DNA of 64,000 bases, taken from positions 2,418,001 to 2,482,000 of the forward strand of contig CP006667.1 of NCBI GenBank assembly GCA_000471925.1, read 5' to 3'. Below, piece by piece: positions 1 to 10,848 of this stretch. How positions within the stretch are numbered: the first letter of the stretch is position 1; each line of letters begins with the position of its first letter. The DNA is from Ralstonia pickettii DTP0602 (GTDB lineage: Bacteria > Pseudomonadota > Gammaproteobacteria > Burkholderiales > Burkholderiaceae). The notes below the pieces were generated by a model. That model saw nothing but the letters and a program-made list of their open reading frames with translations. It made no database searches and was not told the origin of the DNA. Both the position numbers and the translations under genes were made by a program.

Positions 1-1369
<1,369 letters not shown>

Positions 1370-1846
1370 TCAGTCCTGTGCCGGCAGCACCGCCGGCGCG
1401 CTCACCTCGGCCCAGCAGTTGGGGGTCTCGAACAGCACCAGCCTGGTGAGCTGCAGGTGGTGGCCGAAGCAGTCCTTGAACACCGGCGCCAGGATGTCGA
1501 AGGCGACCTGGGCCAGGTTCTCGACCGTCGGGATCGCGTCCAGCACCACGGTCTTGTGCCCTTCCATCGATTGCAGGAAGTTCAGCAGCGCGGTGTCGCC
1601 GCGATAGATCAGGAAGGCGTGGTCCCACTTGTTGACCAGGTGCTCGTTGGCGAGCGCCTTGATGTCGCCGAAGTCCAGGATCATGCCGTCATCCGACGCG
1701 CCCTCGCGATGCAGGACTTCGCCCGACAGCGTCAGGTCCAGCCGATAGCGGTGGCCGTGGATGTTGCGGCACTGGCCGCAGTGGTTCGGGATGCGGTGGC
1801 CGGAATCGAATTCCAGCCGGCGAGTGATGGAAACTTGTTTGCTCAT
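1370..1846 (-). CDS. queD: 6-carboxy-5,6,7,8-tetrahydropterin synthase
   Basis: Second step of queuosine/7-deazaguanine synthesis: turns dihydroneopterin triphosphate into 6-carboxytetrahydropterin. The 158-residue PTPS-fold protein shows the zinc histidines in DSGHRI and HGHRY, with Cys residues in NHCGQCRNIHGH near residues 22-33 that include the likely catalytic Cys. The DHAFL and TVENLA motifs typical of the family follow. Start ATG at 1846. Co-oriented with queE 128 bases upstream, which makes the substrate-product pair QueD/QueE contiguous. queC and queF are not in the window. Confidence 0.95.
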   Translation of the reverse strand: MSKQVSITRRLEFDSGHRIPNHCGQCRNIHGHRYRLDLTLSGEVLHREGASDDGMILDFGDIKALANEHLVNKWDHAFLIYRGDTALLNFLQSMEGHKTVVLDAIPTVENLAQVAFDILAPVFKDCFGHHLQLTRLVLFETPNCWAEVSAPAVLPAQD

Positions 1847-1974
1847 GGATAGCGGCGCCGTACTGGCCGCCTGCGTTGGTGCGGACGCCGCGCGTGCGTC
1901 CGAAGCCTGTATTGTGTACGTTTTGCCGCCCTGGGGCGACCCTGCCAGTGGATATGCCCCGCGCTATGCGGGGC

Positions 1975-2610
1975 TCAGCGGATGCCCAGCAGCTTGTGCG
2001 TCTGCAGCGACAGCCGCCAGCGCGGATGGCGCTGGCAGAAGTCCACCGCGGCGGCGGTATTTTCCCTCTGCAGCGGGCCGTCCATGGGCTGTACCAGGAA
2101 ATGGCGGAAATCAAGCTGCTCATATGCGGCAAAGTCCTGGCCGGCCTGCGGGATCACGACCTTGAGCTCGTCGCCACGCCTGACCACCAGCTCCGAGCCC
2201 ATCTTCGGGCTCACGCAGACCCAGTCGATGCCGGGCGGCACGACCATGGTGCCGTTGGTCTCGATGGCGATCTCGAAGCCCTGCGCGTGCAGCGCGTCGA
2301 TCAGCGGCGCATCGAGCTGCAGCAGCGGCTCGCCGCCCGTGCACACCACCAGCGGCTTGCCACCCATGCCCTGCGGCCATTCCGAGGCGACCACCGCGGC
2401 CAGTTCCTCCGCACTGCGGTACTTGCCGCCGCGCGTGCCATCGGTGCCGACGAAATCCGTATCGCAGAACTGGCACACCGCGCTGGCGCGATCTTCTTCG
2501 CGGCCGCTCCACAGGTTGCAGCCGGCAAAGCGGCAGAACACCGCGGCGCGGCCGGCGTTGGCGCCTTCGCCCTGCAGCGTATAGAAGATTTCCTTGACGG
2601 CGTAAGTCAT
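1975..2610 (-). CDS. queE: 7-carboxy-7-deazaguanine synthase (radical SAM)
   Basis: Radical SAM enzyme that contracts the carboxytetrahydropterin ring to 7-carboxy-7-deazaguanine. The cluster-binding cysteines are Cys31, Cys46 and Cys49 (CX14CX2C). This is an insertion variant of the usual CX3CX2C and is, as I recall, the arrangement of the Burkholderia multivorans enzyme. The GGEPLLQ motif near residue 91 is the SAM-binding GGE. 211 residues, normal length. It is the first gene of the queE-queD-tadA-ldcA run and is preceded by a 286-base leader/intergenic region. Confidence 0.95.
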   Translation of the reverse strand: MTYAVKEIFYTLQGEGANAGRAAVFCRFAGCNLWSGREEDRASAVCQFCDTDFVGTDGTRGGKYRSAEELAAVVASEWPQGMGGKPLVVCTGGEPLLQLDAPLIDALHAQGFEIAIETNGTMVVPPGIDWVCVSPKMGSELVVRRGDELKVVIPQAGQDFAAYEQLDFRHFLVQPMDGPLQRENTAAAVDFCQRHPRWRLSLQTHKLLGIR

Positions 2611-2896
2611 GCGTGGGGGTCTCTCTCGGACCGTTCTGGACCGTAAACGAGCAATCGGCAGCCTTCGGGCTGGCCGGGGGGTCAGTAAGTGTTAGGCAAG
2701 GCCGGGTGCCAGAAATTAAGAATCTGAGCTTGGGCTCCTGGAGCGGACCGCCTGGGCGGTGCCGCATCGCTGGCAGCGCGGGGCGGTGTGCACCGGGTTT
2801 CCCGTGCAGGCTCCGGGCACTGCCGGAGGAACCGCCTGTGGCCTGTCGCAGGCTGCGTCCGGCCGGTCCGGACGTAACGTAAGTATACCAGAGGGG
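2611..2896. other. Intergenic region before queE with a hairpin, no gene seen
   Basis: 286 bases between the 3' end of the LysR gene and the queE start, both read leftward. It contains an imperfect stem at 2790-2807 (GCAC..GGG / CCC..GTGC) and several GC-rich short repeats. No reading frame with plausible coding character was found. It may hold the queE promoter and a structured leader, but no known riboswitch consensus was matched. Confidence 0.4.
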
Positions 2897-3823
2897 TCAG
2901 GGTTTTCGCTTAGCCGGCACCGGCGCGCGGCCCGCCTCCCCAGCCAGGTTGGCGGCCAGGAAATCCAGGAAGCAGCCGATCCGCGCCGACAGCTGCGTGT
3001 TGAGGTAATACACCGCGTGGATCGATTGCCGCACCTCCACGGTCTGCTCCACCAGCACCTGCACCAGGTCGCCGGCGCGCCGGTCGGCCTCGGTCATGAA
3101 ATCCGCCAGGCACACCAGCCCCTGGCCGGCCAGCGCGAGGTGGCGCAGGGTCTCGCCGCTGGAGGCGGCCAGATGCGGCCGGATCGGCAATTCCGAGCCT
3201 TCTTCGGTCCGCAAGGGCCAGCGGTTGAGCCCTTCCGGCTGTGTGAAGCCCAGCAGCGAGTGCCCCGCCAGGTCGGCCACGCTGCGCGGCCGGCCGCGCG
3301 CCTTCAGGTAGGCCGGGCTGGCCAGCACCCGCAGGCGCGAGGTGCCGAGTGCACGCGCGTGCAGCGTGGAATCGCGCAGCGCGCCGATGCGGATGGCAAC
3401 GTCGGTGCGGTGCTCGATCAGGTCGATGATCTGGTCGTTGGTGTTCAGTTCCAGCTCGATGTCGGGATAAAGCCGCCGGAATTCGCCAACCAGCGGCACC
3501 ACCGCGTGCAGCATAAAGGGCGAAGCCGCGTTGACGCGCAGCTTGCCCGCCGGGCGCTGGCGGCGCAGCGCCATCTGCTCCTCGGCCAGGTCGGCGGCGG
3601 CCAGGATGCCGCGCGCGTGCGCCAGCATCGCGGCGCCCTCTTCCGTCAGTTCCAGCCGGCGCGTGGTCCGGCGCAACAGCGTGGTTTCCAGCTTGTCTTC
3701 GAGCCGGCTCAGCGCCCGGCTGATGCCGGACACGGTCTGGCCGAGCTGCTCGGCGGCGGCCGTGATCGAACCGGTATCGACCACGGCAACGAAGGCGGCG
3801 AGTTCTTCGAGCGTCAGCTTCAT
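2897..3823 (-). CDS. LysR-family transcriptional regulator, YafC-like
   Basis: 308 residues with an N-terminal winged helix-turn-helix (about residues 1-62: LEELAAFVAVVDTGSITAAA, then the SGISRALSRLE recognition helix) and a periplasmic-binding-type effector domain from about residue 90. It is divergent from the MFS gene at 3929 with a 105-base shared control region. The neighbouring aldo/keto reductase is DkgB-like, and in E. coli yafC also sits beside dkgB, which supports the YafC-like label. Expected to control the exporter and reductase. The effector is unknown. Confidence 0.85.
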   Translation of the reverse strand: MKLTLEELAAFVAVVDTGSITAAAEQLGQTVSGISRALSRLEDKLETTLLRRTTRRLELTEEGAAMLAHARGILAAADLAEEQMALRRQRPAGKLRVNAASPFMLHAVVPLVGEFRRLYPDIELELNTNDQIIDLIEHRTDVAIRIGALRDSTLHARALGTSRLRVLASPAYLKARGRPRSVADLAGHSLLGFTQPEGLNRWPLRTEEGSELPIRPHLAASSGETLRHLALAGQGLVCLADFMTEADRRAGDLVQVLVEQTVEVRQSIHAVYYLNTQLSARIGCFLDFLAANLAGEAGRAPVPAKRKP

Positions 3824-3928
3824 TCTTGAATTCTAGTCAAATATCTTCTGCAGATCACCCGGTTTTTCTGCAAAAGCATCCGAGGCACACTCCGCTCATT
3901 CCCTCATTCCCCAAAGCGGAGGCGCCCC

Positions 3929-5137
3929 ATGCCCATTGCCTTGTTCGCGCTGACCATCAGCGCCTTTGCCATCGGCACGACCGAGTTCGTGATCGTTGGC
4001 CTGATTCCCACCATTGCCGCCGACCTGAATGTCTCGCTGCCCTCGGCGGGGCTGCTGGTCAGCCTGTACGCGCTCGGCGTGGCCATCGGCGCACCCGTGC
4101 TGACTGCCCTGACCGGCCGCCTGCCGCGCAAGCTGCTGTTGCTGTCGCTGATGGCGCTGTTCACGCTCGGCAACCTGCTGGCGTGGAAGGCGCCCGGCTA
4201 TGAATCGCTGGTGCTGGCGCGCGTGCTGACCGGCCTGGCGCATGGCGTGTTCTTCTCGATCGGCTCGACCATCGCCACCGGCCTGGTGCCGCGCGAGAAG
4301 GCGGCGAGCGCCATCGCCATCATGTTCACCGGCCTGACCGTGGCGCTGGTGACCGGCGTGCCGTTGGGCACGTTTATCGGCCAGCACTTCGGCTGGCGCG
4401 AGACCTTCCTGGCCGTGTCGGCGCTGGGCATGGTCGCCTTTGTCGGCAGCCTGCTGTTCGTGCCGCGCTCGATTGCCCATACGCCGCCGGCCTCGCTGCT
4501 GCAGCAGGCCCGCGTGCTGGCCGAGCCGCGCCTGCTGCTGGTCTACGCTAAGACCGCGATCGGCTACGGTGGCTCGTTTATCCCGTTCACTTTCCTCGCC
4601 CCGATCCTGCAGGACGTGTCCGGCTTTGACGCCGGCGCGGTCGGCCTGGTGATGCTGGTATATGGTGTTTCGGTCGCCGCGGGCAATATCTGGGGTGGCC
4701 GCCTGGCCGACCGCCACGGCCCGATCCCGGCGCTGAAGCTGGTATTCCTGCTGCTGGCCGTGGTGCTGTTCGTACTGACCTTCACCGCGCCGCACCGCTG
4801 GCTGGTAGTGGCAACCGTGCTGGCCTGGGGCGCCGTGGCATTCGGCAACGTGCCGGGCCTGCAGGTCTACGTGGTCAAGCAGGCCGAGCGCTTTACGCCT
4901 GACGCCGTGGACGTGGCCTCGGGGCTGAATATCGCGGCCTTCAACCTGGGCATTGCTGGCGCTGCCTGGGCCGGCGGGTTGATCGTGACCCACCTGGGCC
5001 TGATGCAGACGCCGTGGATCGGCGCGCTGGTGGTCCTGGTGGCGCTGGCCCTCACCGAACTGAGCGGCCGCCTGGACCGCGCCGCGGGCTTCGATGCCCG
5101 CAGTGGCGGCATGCCGGCCGGTGCCATGACGCACTGA
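3929..5137 (+). CDS. MFS transporter, DHA1 family (YdhP/AraJ-like)
   Basis: 402 residues with about 12 hydrophobic segments. The opening [19 protein letters not shown] and the LTGRLPRK loop between helices 2 and 3 are typical of DHA1-type proton-coupled exporters in the YdhP/AraJ/PbuE group, which export arabinose-like sugars, purines or drugs. ATG at 3929. The aldo/keto reductase begins 55 bases downstream, so the two are probably co-transcribed under the divergent LysR regulator. The substrate cannot be read from the sequence. Confidence 0.88.
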   Translation: MPIALFALTISAFAIGTTEFVIVGLIPTIAADLNVSLPSAGLLVSLYALGVAIGAPVLTALTGRLPRKLLLLSLMALFTLGNLLAWKAPGYESLVLARVLTGLAHGVFFSIGSTIATGLVPREKAASAIAIMFTGLTVALVTGVPLGTFIGQHFGWRETFLAVSALGMVAFVGSLLFVPRSIAHTPPASLLQQARVLAEPRLLLVYAKTAIGYGGSFIPFTFLAPILQDVSGFDAGAVGLVMLVYGVSVAAGNIWGGRLADRHGPIPALKLVFLLLAVVLFVLTFTAPHRWLVVATVLAWGAVAFGNVPGLQVYVVKQAERFTPDAVDVASGLNIAAFNLGIAGAAWAGGLIVTHLGLMQTPWIGALVVLVALALTELSGRLDRAAGFDARSGGMPAGAMTH

Positions 5138-5192
5138 GCCTCACCCTGTACTGAAACTTCCCGAACACATCCTGCAAGCTAAGGAGAACACC

Positions 5193-5993
5193 ATGCAGAT
5201 TCCCGCCATCGGCCTCGGCACTTTCCGACTCAAGGGCCAGCAGGTCATCGATTCCGTGCGCACCGGCCTGGAACTGGGCTACCACCATATCGACACCGCC
5301 CAGATCTACGACAACGAGGCCGACGTCGGCCAGGCCATCGCCGCCAGCGGCGTGCCGCGCAAGGAACTCTTTGTCACCACCAAGATCTGGACCGAAGCGC
5401 TCGGCCGCGACAAGCTGCGCGCCAGCCTGGAGACCAGCCTGGAAAAGCTGCGCCTGGACCAGGTCGACCTGACGCTGATCCACTGGCCCTCGCCCGGCGA
5501 TGCGATCCCGGTGCAGGAATACATGGAGGCGCTGGCCGAAGCGCGTGCCGCGGGCCTGACGCGCGCGATCGGCGTGTCGAACTTCACCATCGCGCATCTG
5601 CAACAGGCCATCGACGCGGTCGGCGCCGACCAGATCGCCACGCAGCAGGTCGAGATGCACCCGTTCCTGCAGAACCGCAAGCTGGCCGACTTCACGCGTT
5701 CGCAGGGCATCCACATCACCGCCTACATGCCGCTGGCCTATGGCAAGGTGATGCAGGACCCGGTGCTGCAGCGAATTGCGCAGGCCCACGATGCGTCGCC
5801 CGCGCAGGTGGCGCTGGCCTGGCTGCTGCAGCAGGGCTATGCGGTGATCCCGTCGTCGACGAAGCGCGCCAACCTGGAAGGCAACCTGGCGGCGGCGTCG
5901 CTGCGCCTGTCTGACGAAGAGATGGCAGCCATTGCCGGGCTGGACCGCGGCGAGCGGTTGGCCAACCCGGACTTTGCGCCGGAGTGGGACTGA
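5193..5993 (+). CDS. dkgB: Aldo/keto reductase, 2,5-diketo-D-gluconate reductase B type
   Basis: NADPH-dependent reductase of keto sugars and aldehydes such as methylglyoxal. 266 residues, essentially the length of E. coli DkgB. The catalytic tetrad is complete: Asp34, Tyr39, Lys64 and His97 ([25 protein letters not shown]), with the C-terminal [12 protein letters not shown] nucleotide-binding segment. A Shine-Dalgarno AAGGAG precedes the ATG. The yafC-like/MFS/dkgB grouping suggests a response to reactive carbonyls or a keto-sugar. A Rho-independent terminator follows at 6030-6053. Confidence 0.9.
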   Translation: MQIPAIGLGTFRLKGQQVIDSVRTGLELGYHHIDTAQIYDNEADVGQAIAASGVPRKELFVTTKIWTEALGRDKLRASLETSLEKLRLDQVDLTLIHWPSPGDAIPVQEYMEALAEARAAGLTRAIGVSNFTIAHLQQAIDAVGADQIATQQVEMHPFLQNRKLADFTRSQGIHITAYMPLAYGKVMQDPVLQRIAQAHDASPAQVALAWLLQQGYAVIPSSTKRANLEGNLAAASLRLSDEEMAAIAGLDRGERLANPDFAPEWD

Positions 5994-6029
5994 ACGCAGG
6001 GGACTGAACGCCGTCCCACGATGCAACGA

Positions 6030-6053
6030 GCCGGGCCTTGCGCCCGGCTTTTT
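6030..6053 (+). terminator. Rho-independent terminator after dkgB
   Basis: Perfect 7-bp stem GCCGGGC (6030-6036) / GCCCGGC (6042-6048), 5-base loop, then TTTTT. It lies between two convergent genes and ends the MFS-dkgB transcript. Confidence 0.9.
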
Positions 6054-6054
6054 C

Positions 6055-6561
6055 TTACTTGAGCCCCAGGAAGTCGCGCTTGCCGATCTGCACACCCTTG
6101 TGGCGCAGGATGTCGTAGGCGGTGGTCACGTGGAAATAGAAGTTGGGCAACGCAAAGCCCAGCAGGTAGGACTTGCCGTCGAACGTTATCGGCCCCTGGC
6201 GCAGCTTCAGCTCGATCGCGCGCTGCTCGCTGCCTTCCAACTGCTCAGGCGTGATCTGCTCCAGGAATACGATGGTGCGGGCAATGCGGTCCTGCAGTTC
6301 GGTAAAGGTGGTTTCCGTATCGGCGAACGACGGCACCTCGATGCCCGCCAGGCGCGCGGCGCAGCCCTTGGCGGCGTCGCTGGCGCGCTGCACCTGTGCC
6401 GGCAGCGCATCCATGTCGGCGATCAGCCGGGTCTGGATCAGGTCGGCCGGGTCCATGCCCTGCGCCTGGGCGTGGGCGGCGCCCTTGTCCAGGATCGCGG
6501 CGAGGTTGCCGAGCGCGCGGATAAACACGGGGATCGAAACGTCGTACATCGAGAGTGCCAT
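6055..6561 (-). CDS. DUF1993 family protein
   Basis: 168 residues starting MALSMYDVSIPVFIRALGNL. The start at 6561 is chosen because AGGAG lies just upstream and because the longer open frame to 6699 adds only low-complexity Arg/Pro sequence. The family is a four-helix, DinB-like fold of unknown function, common in soil proteobacteria. FYFHVTTAYDILRHKGVQIGK near the C-terminus is the conserved family signature. Monocistronic, convergent with dkgB. No function is proposed. Confidence 0.85.
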   Translation of the reverse strand: MALSMYDVSIPVFIRALGNLAAILDKGAAHAQAQGMDPADLIQTRLIADMDALPAQVQRASDAAKGCAARLAGIEVPSFADTETTFTELQDRIARTIVFLEQITPEQLEGSEQRAIELKLRQGPITFDGKSYLLGFALPNFYFHVTTAYDILRHKGVQIGKRDFLGLK

Positions 6562-6664
6562 GGGGGTCTCCTGTGCAGGTCTTGGCTGGGTTTTTCGTTG
6601 TTGTCGCGGCCGTCGGGCCGTACCGCTGCCGCGAGCATAGACCGGATCGGAAATTGCTGCCGGA

Positions 6665-7658
6665 TTACCCCTGGGCGCATGCGTCATGTGGCGCTGCATC
6701 TCGCAGCACCTCCCCGACCGATGTGAGGAAACGACGCCCTGCGAGCGGCAACGGGACCAGGCTGGAATGGGTCGCCCAGATCTCCAGCCCCACTTCCGGC
6801 GACACCGTGCGTACCGCCAGGGCCGGGCGCATCGCGGGCGTCACGCTCCACGCATCCACCAGCGCCGGACCCAGCCCTTGCTGCACGAACGCGCACGCGG
6901 TGACCGAGGAATGTACTCAATGGCGGGCGCGCAATGCACGGCCCGCTCTCCGAAAAATCTGGCCACGGCCCGTCCCAGCGGCGTGCCTTGCGGATACCCG
7001 ATCCATGCCGTGCCGGCGAAATCTTCCGGCGTCAGCACCGCGCGCCCGGCAAGCGGATGGTCCTGCGGCAGGATGCACACGAAAGGCTGGCGCCCAGCCG
7101 CGTCGACGCCACCGAGGCATGTCCGGCCGGCACCATCGACACGCCAACATCGGCCCTGCCGCTCAGGAAACAGCCGAACAGTTCATCGAAGGTGACACTG
7201 CGGTAGTCGATGCGCGTGGGCACGCCACCGGCGCGCAGATGCGCCAGCGCGCGCGGGACAAGCTGTTGCGCGAACGCCGCGCTGGCCACCACGCGCAAGG
7301 TGCCGGCGCCCTCGCGGCGCAGCGCGGTGGCAAGGGCATTGACCCGGCGCACGCCGCCATAGACCTGTTCGACTTCAGCGTGAAGGCGACGCGCCTCAGG
7401 CGTCGGCAGCAACTTGCCGCGCGCTCGCTCGAACAACGGATAGCCGAGCCGGCTTTCGGTCAGCGCCAGCACGCGGCTGACCGCGGGCTGCGACACATGC
7501 AGCATCCTCCCCGCACCACTGACCGAGCCGGCCTGCATGATGGCCTGGAACACCTCGATCTGGCGCAGGTTCAGCGGCCTGCCGCAGCGCGCGGCGTCGC
7601 TTTCTGCCTCTGGTTCGCCTTCGCGCGCGCGTGCGCCGGATCGCCCCTGCTGTCTCAT
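6665..7658 (-). pseudogene. LysR-family regulator interrupted by two single-base frameshifts
   Basis: Three consecutive minus-strand frames together give one LysR protein of about 331 residues. Frame 1 (from ATG 7658, with GGAGG upstream) holds the helix-turn-helix NLRQIEVFQAIMQAGSVSGA and ends its sense near 7085. Frame 2 (VCILPQDHPLAGRAVLTPED) runs to about 6915. Frame 3 (SVTACAFVQQGLGPALVDAW) runs to TAA at 6665. Each junction is repaired by adding one base (LGRQPF near 7090; IEVHSSVTA near 6912). As written, the effector domain is destroyed after about residue 190. Divergent from the Bug gene, its likely target. It could be true decay or sequencing error. Confidence 0.85.
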
Positions 7659-7783
7659 GCCAAGCCTCCGAAGAATCTCCACATCGATAACGCTCGATTA
7701 TGGCCTCAGCACAGGATTCGATGACGGGATTGCGAGGGCCCGATGCTAGTCTGGCTCGCATCTCACGCACTTGAGGAGTCAGC

Positions 7784-8764
7784 ATGCTTCGCACGTTAGC
7801 CATCGGGTTTGCCACATCCGTCATCGCCATCGCCACGCCCTGTGCAGCCGCACCGTCGCAGCCCTGGACCGACAAGCCGGTGACCTTCGTCGTGCCGTCC
7901 GCGGCCGGCGGCTCGCCCGACGTGTTGTCGCGCCTGGTGGTCAACCAGGCCTCGCGCGAGAGCGGCGTCACCATGGTGATCGACAACCGGCCCGGGGCCG
8001 CCGGCAACCTCGGCATCGCGGCGATCCGCCGCGGCGCGCCGGACGGCACCACCATCGGCTTCGGCAATATCAACACGCTGGCGGTCAACCGCTCGCTGTT
8101 CCGCAAGTTGCCCTACGACGTCGACCGCGACCTGGTGCCGGTGATCCACCTGTTCAGCCTGTACAACGTGCTGATCGTGCCGGTCAACTCGCCGCTGCAC
8201 AGCGTGCAGGATCTGGTCGCCCGCGCGCATGCGCAGCCGGGGCGGCTGTCGTATGGCGCCTCGGGCGTCGGCACGACCGGCCATATGGGCGGCGAGCTGT
8301 TCAAGTCGATGGTCAAGGCCGATATCGCCTTCATTCCTTACAACGGCGGCCCCGCCGCGTTGCAGGACCTGATGGGCGGGCGGCTCGACTTCATGTTCAG
8401 CAATACCTCCGAAGCGATGCCGCTGATCCGCGGCGGCAAGGTGCGCGCGCTCGCGGTCAGCAGCCTGAAGCGCCTGGCGTTGTTGCCAGAGGTACCGACC
8501 TTAGACGAATCCGGGCTCAAGGGCTATGAGACGGTGGCATGGGGTGGCGTGGTGGCGCCACGCGGCACGCCGGCGGCGGTGGTCGACAAGATCAACGCAG
8601 CACTGCAAGGCGCGCTGCAGGCGCCGGACGTGCGCAAGGGCCTGGCGGCGCTCGGCGCCGAGCCGGCCGGCGGCACGCCCGCGCAGTTCCGGCACCTGAT
8701 CGATGCCGAAACCGCGAAATGGCGCGAGCTGATCGCCACGGCCCATATCGACAAGCTGGACTGA
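7784..8764 (+). CDS. Bug/TctC-family periplasmic solute-binding protein
   Basis: 326 residues with a Sec signal peptide (MLRTLAIGFATSVIAIATPC, cleavage probably after about residue 22). The Bug-family hallmarks follow: KPVTFVVPSAAGGSPD near residue 31, NRPGAAGNLG near residue 68, and YGASGVGTTGHM. Such proteins bind carboxylates for tripartite tricarboxylate transporters, but are very often orphans in Burkholderiales, and no TctAB genes are nearby. Its stop lies 5 bases before the D-aminoacylase start, so the pair is an operon. The ligand may therefore be an N-acyl-amino acid or another carboxylate (inference). Confidence 0.92.
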   Translation: MLRTLAIGFATSVIAIATPCAAAPSQPWTDKPVTFVVPSAAGGSPDVLSRLVVNQASRESGVTMVIDNRPGAAGNLGIAAIRRGAPDGTTIGFGNINTLAVNRSLFRKLPYDVDRDLVPVIHLFSLYNVLIVPVNSPLHSVQDLVARAHAQPGRLSYGASGVGTTGHMGGELFKSMVKADIAFIPYNGGPAALQDLMGGRLDFMFSNTSEAMPLIRGGKVRALAVSSLKRLALLPEVPTLDESGLKGYETVAWGGVVAPRGTPAAVVDKINAALQGALQAPDVRKGLAALGAEPAGGTPAQFRHLIDAETAKWRELIATAHIDKLD

Positions 8765-8769
8765 GCGGC

Positions 8770-10232
8770 ATGCGCATGCAACCCGCCAGGTCCGCTCCCA
8801 TCGATGCCGAGCTGGTGCTGACCGATGCGCTGCTGGTGGACGGCACCGGTGTACCGCCGGTGCGCGGCCACCTGGCCATCGGCGGCGGGCGCATCGCCGC
8901 GCTCGGCGATTTTCCCGTCGCGCCCGGCACGCCGACCCGCTGCGCTGCCGGCCGCGTGCTGGCGCCGGGGTTTATCGACTCGCACACCCACGACGACGGC
9001 TACCTGCTGGTACATCCGGAGATGAAGCCGCGCGTCTCGCAGGGTGTCACCACCGTGGTCACCGGCAACTGCGGCATCAGCGTGGCGCCGCTGGTGGGCA
9101 CCGCGCTCCCGCAGCCGCTCGACCTGCTGGGCTCGCAGATGCTGTTCCGCTTCACGTCGTTCGGAGCGTGGCTGCAGGCGTTGCGCGATGCGCCCGCCGC
9201 GGTCAACGTGGTGCCCCTGGTCGGCCATACCACGCTGCGCGTGGCGGTGATGCCTGACGTCAGCCGCCCCGCCAACGACGGCGAGCGCGCGCGCATGCGC
9301 GCGATGGTCGGCGAGGCGATGGACGCGGGCGCGTTCGGCCTGTCCACCGGTACGTTCTATCCGCCCGCAGCCGCCGCGCCCACGCAAGAGATCATCGACA
9401 TCGGCCAGCCGCTGCTGGGCTGCGGCGCCATCTACGCCACCCATCTGCGCGATGAAGCCGACCACATCGTGCCGGCCATGCACGAGGCGCTGGCGATCGG
9501 GCGCGCACTGGATGCGCGCGTGGTGTTCTCGCACCACAAGGTCGCGGGCCAGCGCAACCACGGCCGCACGCGCGAAACGCTGGCGCTGATCGACCACGCC
9601 GCGGCCATGCAGCCGGTGTGCCTCGACTGCCATCCGTATCCCGCCACCTCGACCATGCTGCGCCTGGATCGCGTACGGCTGGCCAGCCGCACGCTGGTCA
9701 CGTGGTCGGAGGGATACCCGGATGCCACCGGGCGCGATTTTGCCGAGGTCATGGCCGAACTTGGCCTGGATGACGACGCCACCATCGCCCGGCTGTCACC
9801 CGCGGGGGCGATCTACTTCCTGATGGACGAGGGCGATATCCGCCGCATCTACACATACCGCTGGCGATGGTCGGCTCCGACGGCCTGCCCTTCGACCGCC
9901 ATCCGCATCCGCGCCAGTGGGGCACCTTCCCGCGCGTGCTGCGCGCGCTGGTGCGCGAGGAGAAGCTGCTGACGCTGCCCGCGGCGATCCACAAGATGAC
10001 CGGGTTGCCCGCGCAACAGTACCGCCTGCGCGAACGCGGGCTGCTGCGCGAAGGCTTCCATGCCGACCTGGTCTTATTCGATCCGGACACCATCAGCGAC
10101 CTCGCCACCTTTTCGCATCCGGTGCAGGCGAGCTGCGGCATCGAAGGCGTCTGGGTCAACGGTGAGCAGGCGTGGGATGGCACGCGGACCGGCAAGGCGC
10201 GGCCGGGCCGCGTGCTGCTTGCGGAGGCCTAG
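8770..10232 (+). pseudogene. N-acyl-D-amino-acid deacylase (D-aminoacylase) with one frameshift
   Basis: Amidohydrolase-superfamily enzyme that would release D-amino acids from N-acyl-D-amino acids. The first frame carries metal and substrate motifs GFIDSHTHDDG, GNCGIS (conserved Cys), FSHHK (Lys) and CLDCHPYPAT. Near 9855 the frame breaks. The remaining sequence (LAMVGSDGLPFDRHPHPRQW, which carries the catalytic Asp of GSDG) continues in another frame to TAG at 10232. One inserted base restores a 487-residue protein. Without repair, translation ends shortly after 9972 with loss of the catalytic Asp. Translation probably begins at ATG 8770 or 8776. Confidence 0.85.
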
Positions 10233-10333
10233 CGGCGACGAGTGTTGCGGCGGGCGCGCCGGAAGCCGGTGACCTGATTTAAGATATCCGGCCATCGCCC
10301 CGGACATCAGGCGGCCTCCCGGCCGCGCCCCAC

Positions 10334-10735
10334 ATGAACGCGCCGTTCCCCCTTCGCACGGAATGCCCGCCCGGCGCCTGCATCTGCGGGCGCGAAGCGC
10401 TGCTGAGTGATCCGAACGCCGACCTGCGCGTGCTGCGGCTCACGCGGCCCGAGGAAAAGCGGCTGGTCGAGCGGCTGGAGAGCCTGACCAGCCTGGCCGA
10501 GCTGCGCCGGATGGAGGGCCTGATGCAGGCGCAACTGGGCATCGTACTGACCATCACCCCCAGCGCACGCGGTGTGCGGACGGTGCGCGGCATCAATATC
10601 CAGGTGCAGGAACAGCCCGGGCTGTGCCGCAAGATCCGCCAATCGATCCCCGCCGCGATCCGCCGCAGCATGGAACAGCATCCCGAGATCGCCTATGCGC
10701 TCGTGGATGCGCATGACCTGCTGGGCGGGATCTGA
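10334..10735 (+). CDS. Small conserved-looking protein of unknown function
   Basis: 133 residues, not recognised. The N-terminus has three clustered cysteines (ECPPGACICGRE, CX4CX1C, residues 10-17) that could bind metal. The middle is helical and charged (LTRPEEKRLVERLESLTSLA) and the C-terminal half contains GVRTVRGINIQVQEQ, suggesting a beta strand. No signal peptide or membrane segment. It stands alone between the frameshifted D-aminoacylase and a convergent secreted-protein gene. Codon use looks like a genuine gene of this genome. Confidence 0.7.
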   Translation: MNAPFPLRTECPPGACICGREALLSDPNADLRVLRLTRPEEKRLVERLESLTSLAELRRMEGLMQAQLGIVLTITPSARGVRTVRGINIQVQEQPGLCRKIRQSIPAAIRRSMEQHPEIAYALVDAHDLLGGI

Positions 10736-10848
10736 GAGCCCCTCAGATCACCTGGAGTGTTCTTCTTACGACAATTTTGACCCGCCCAGGCGGGCAGCAG
10801 GCGGCCTAGCCGTCAATGCTACGGATGCGGCATCGCTTGCGTCCGCAT

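Noticed and set aside
2770..2870. Possible cobalamin riboswitch upstream of queE
   Set aside because: The minus strand contains GGGAAACCCGGTGCA, reminiscent of one conserved segment, but the B12-box and the remaining conserved core are missing and the gene context (queuosine) does not fit.
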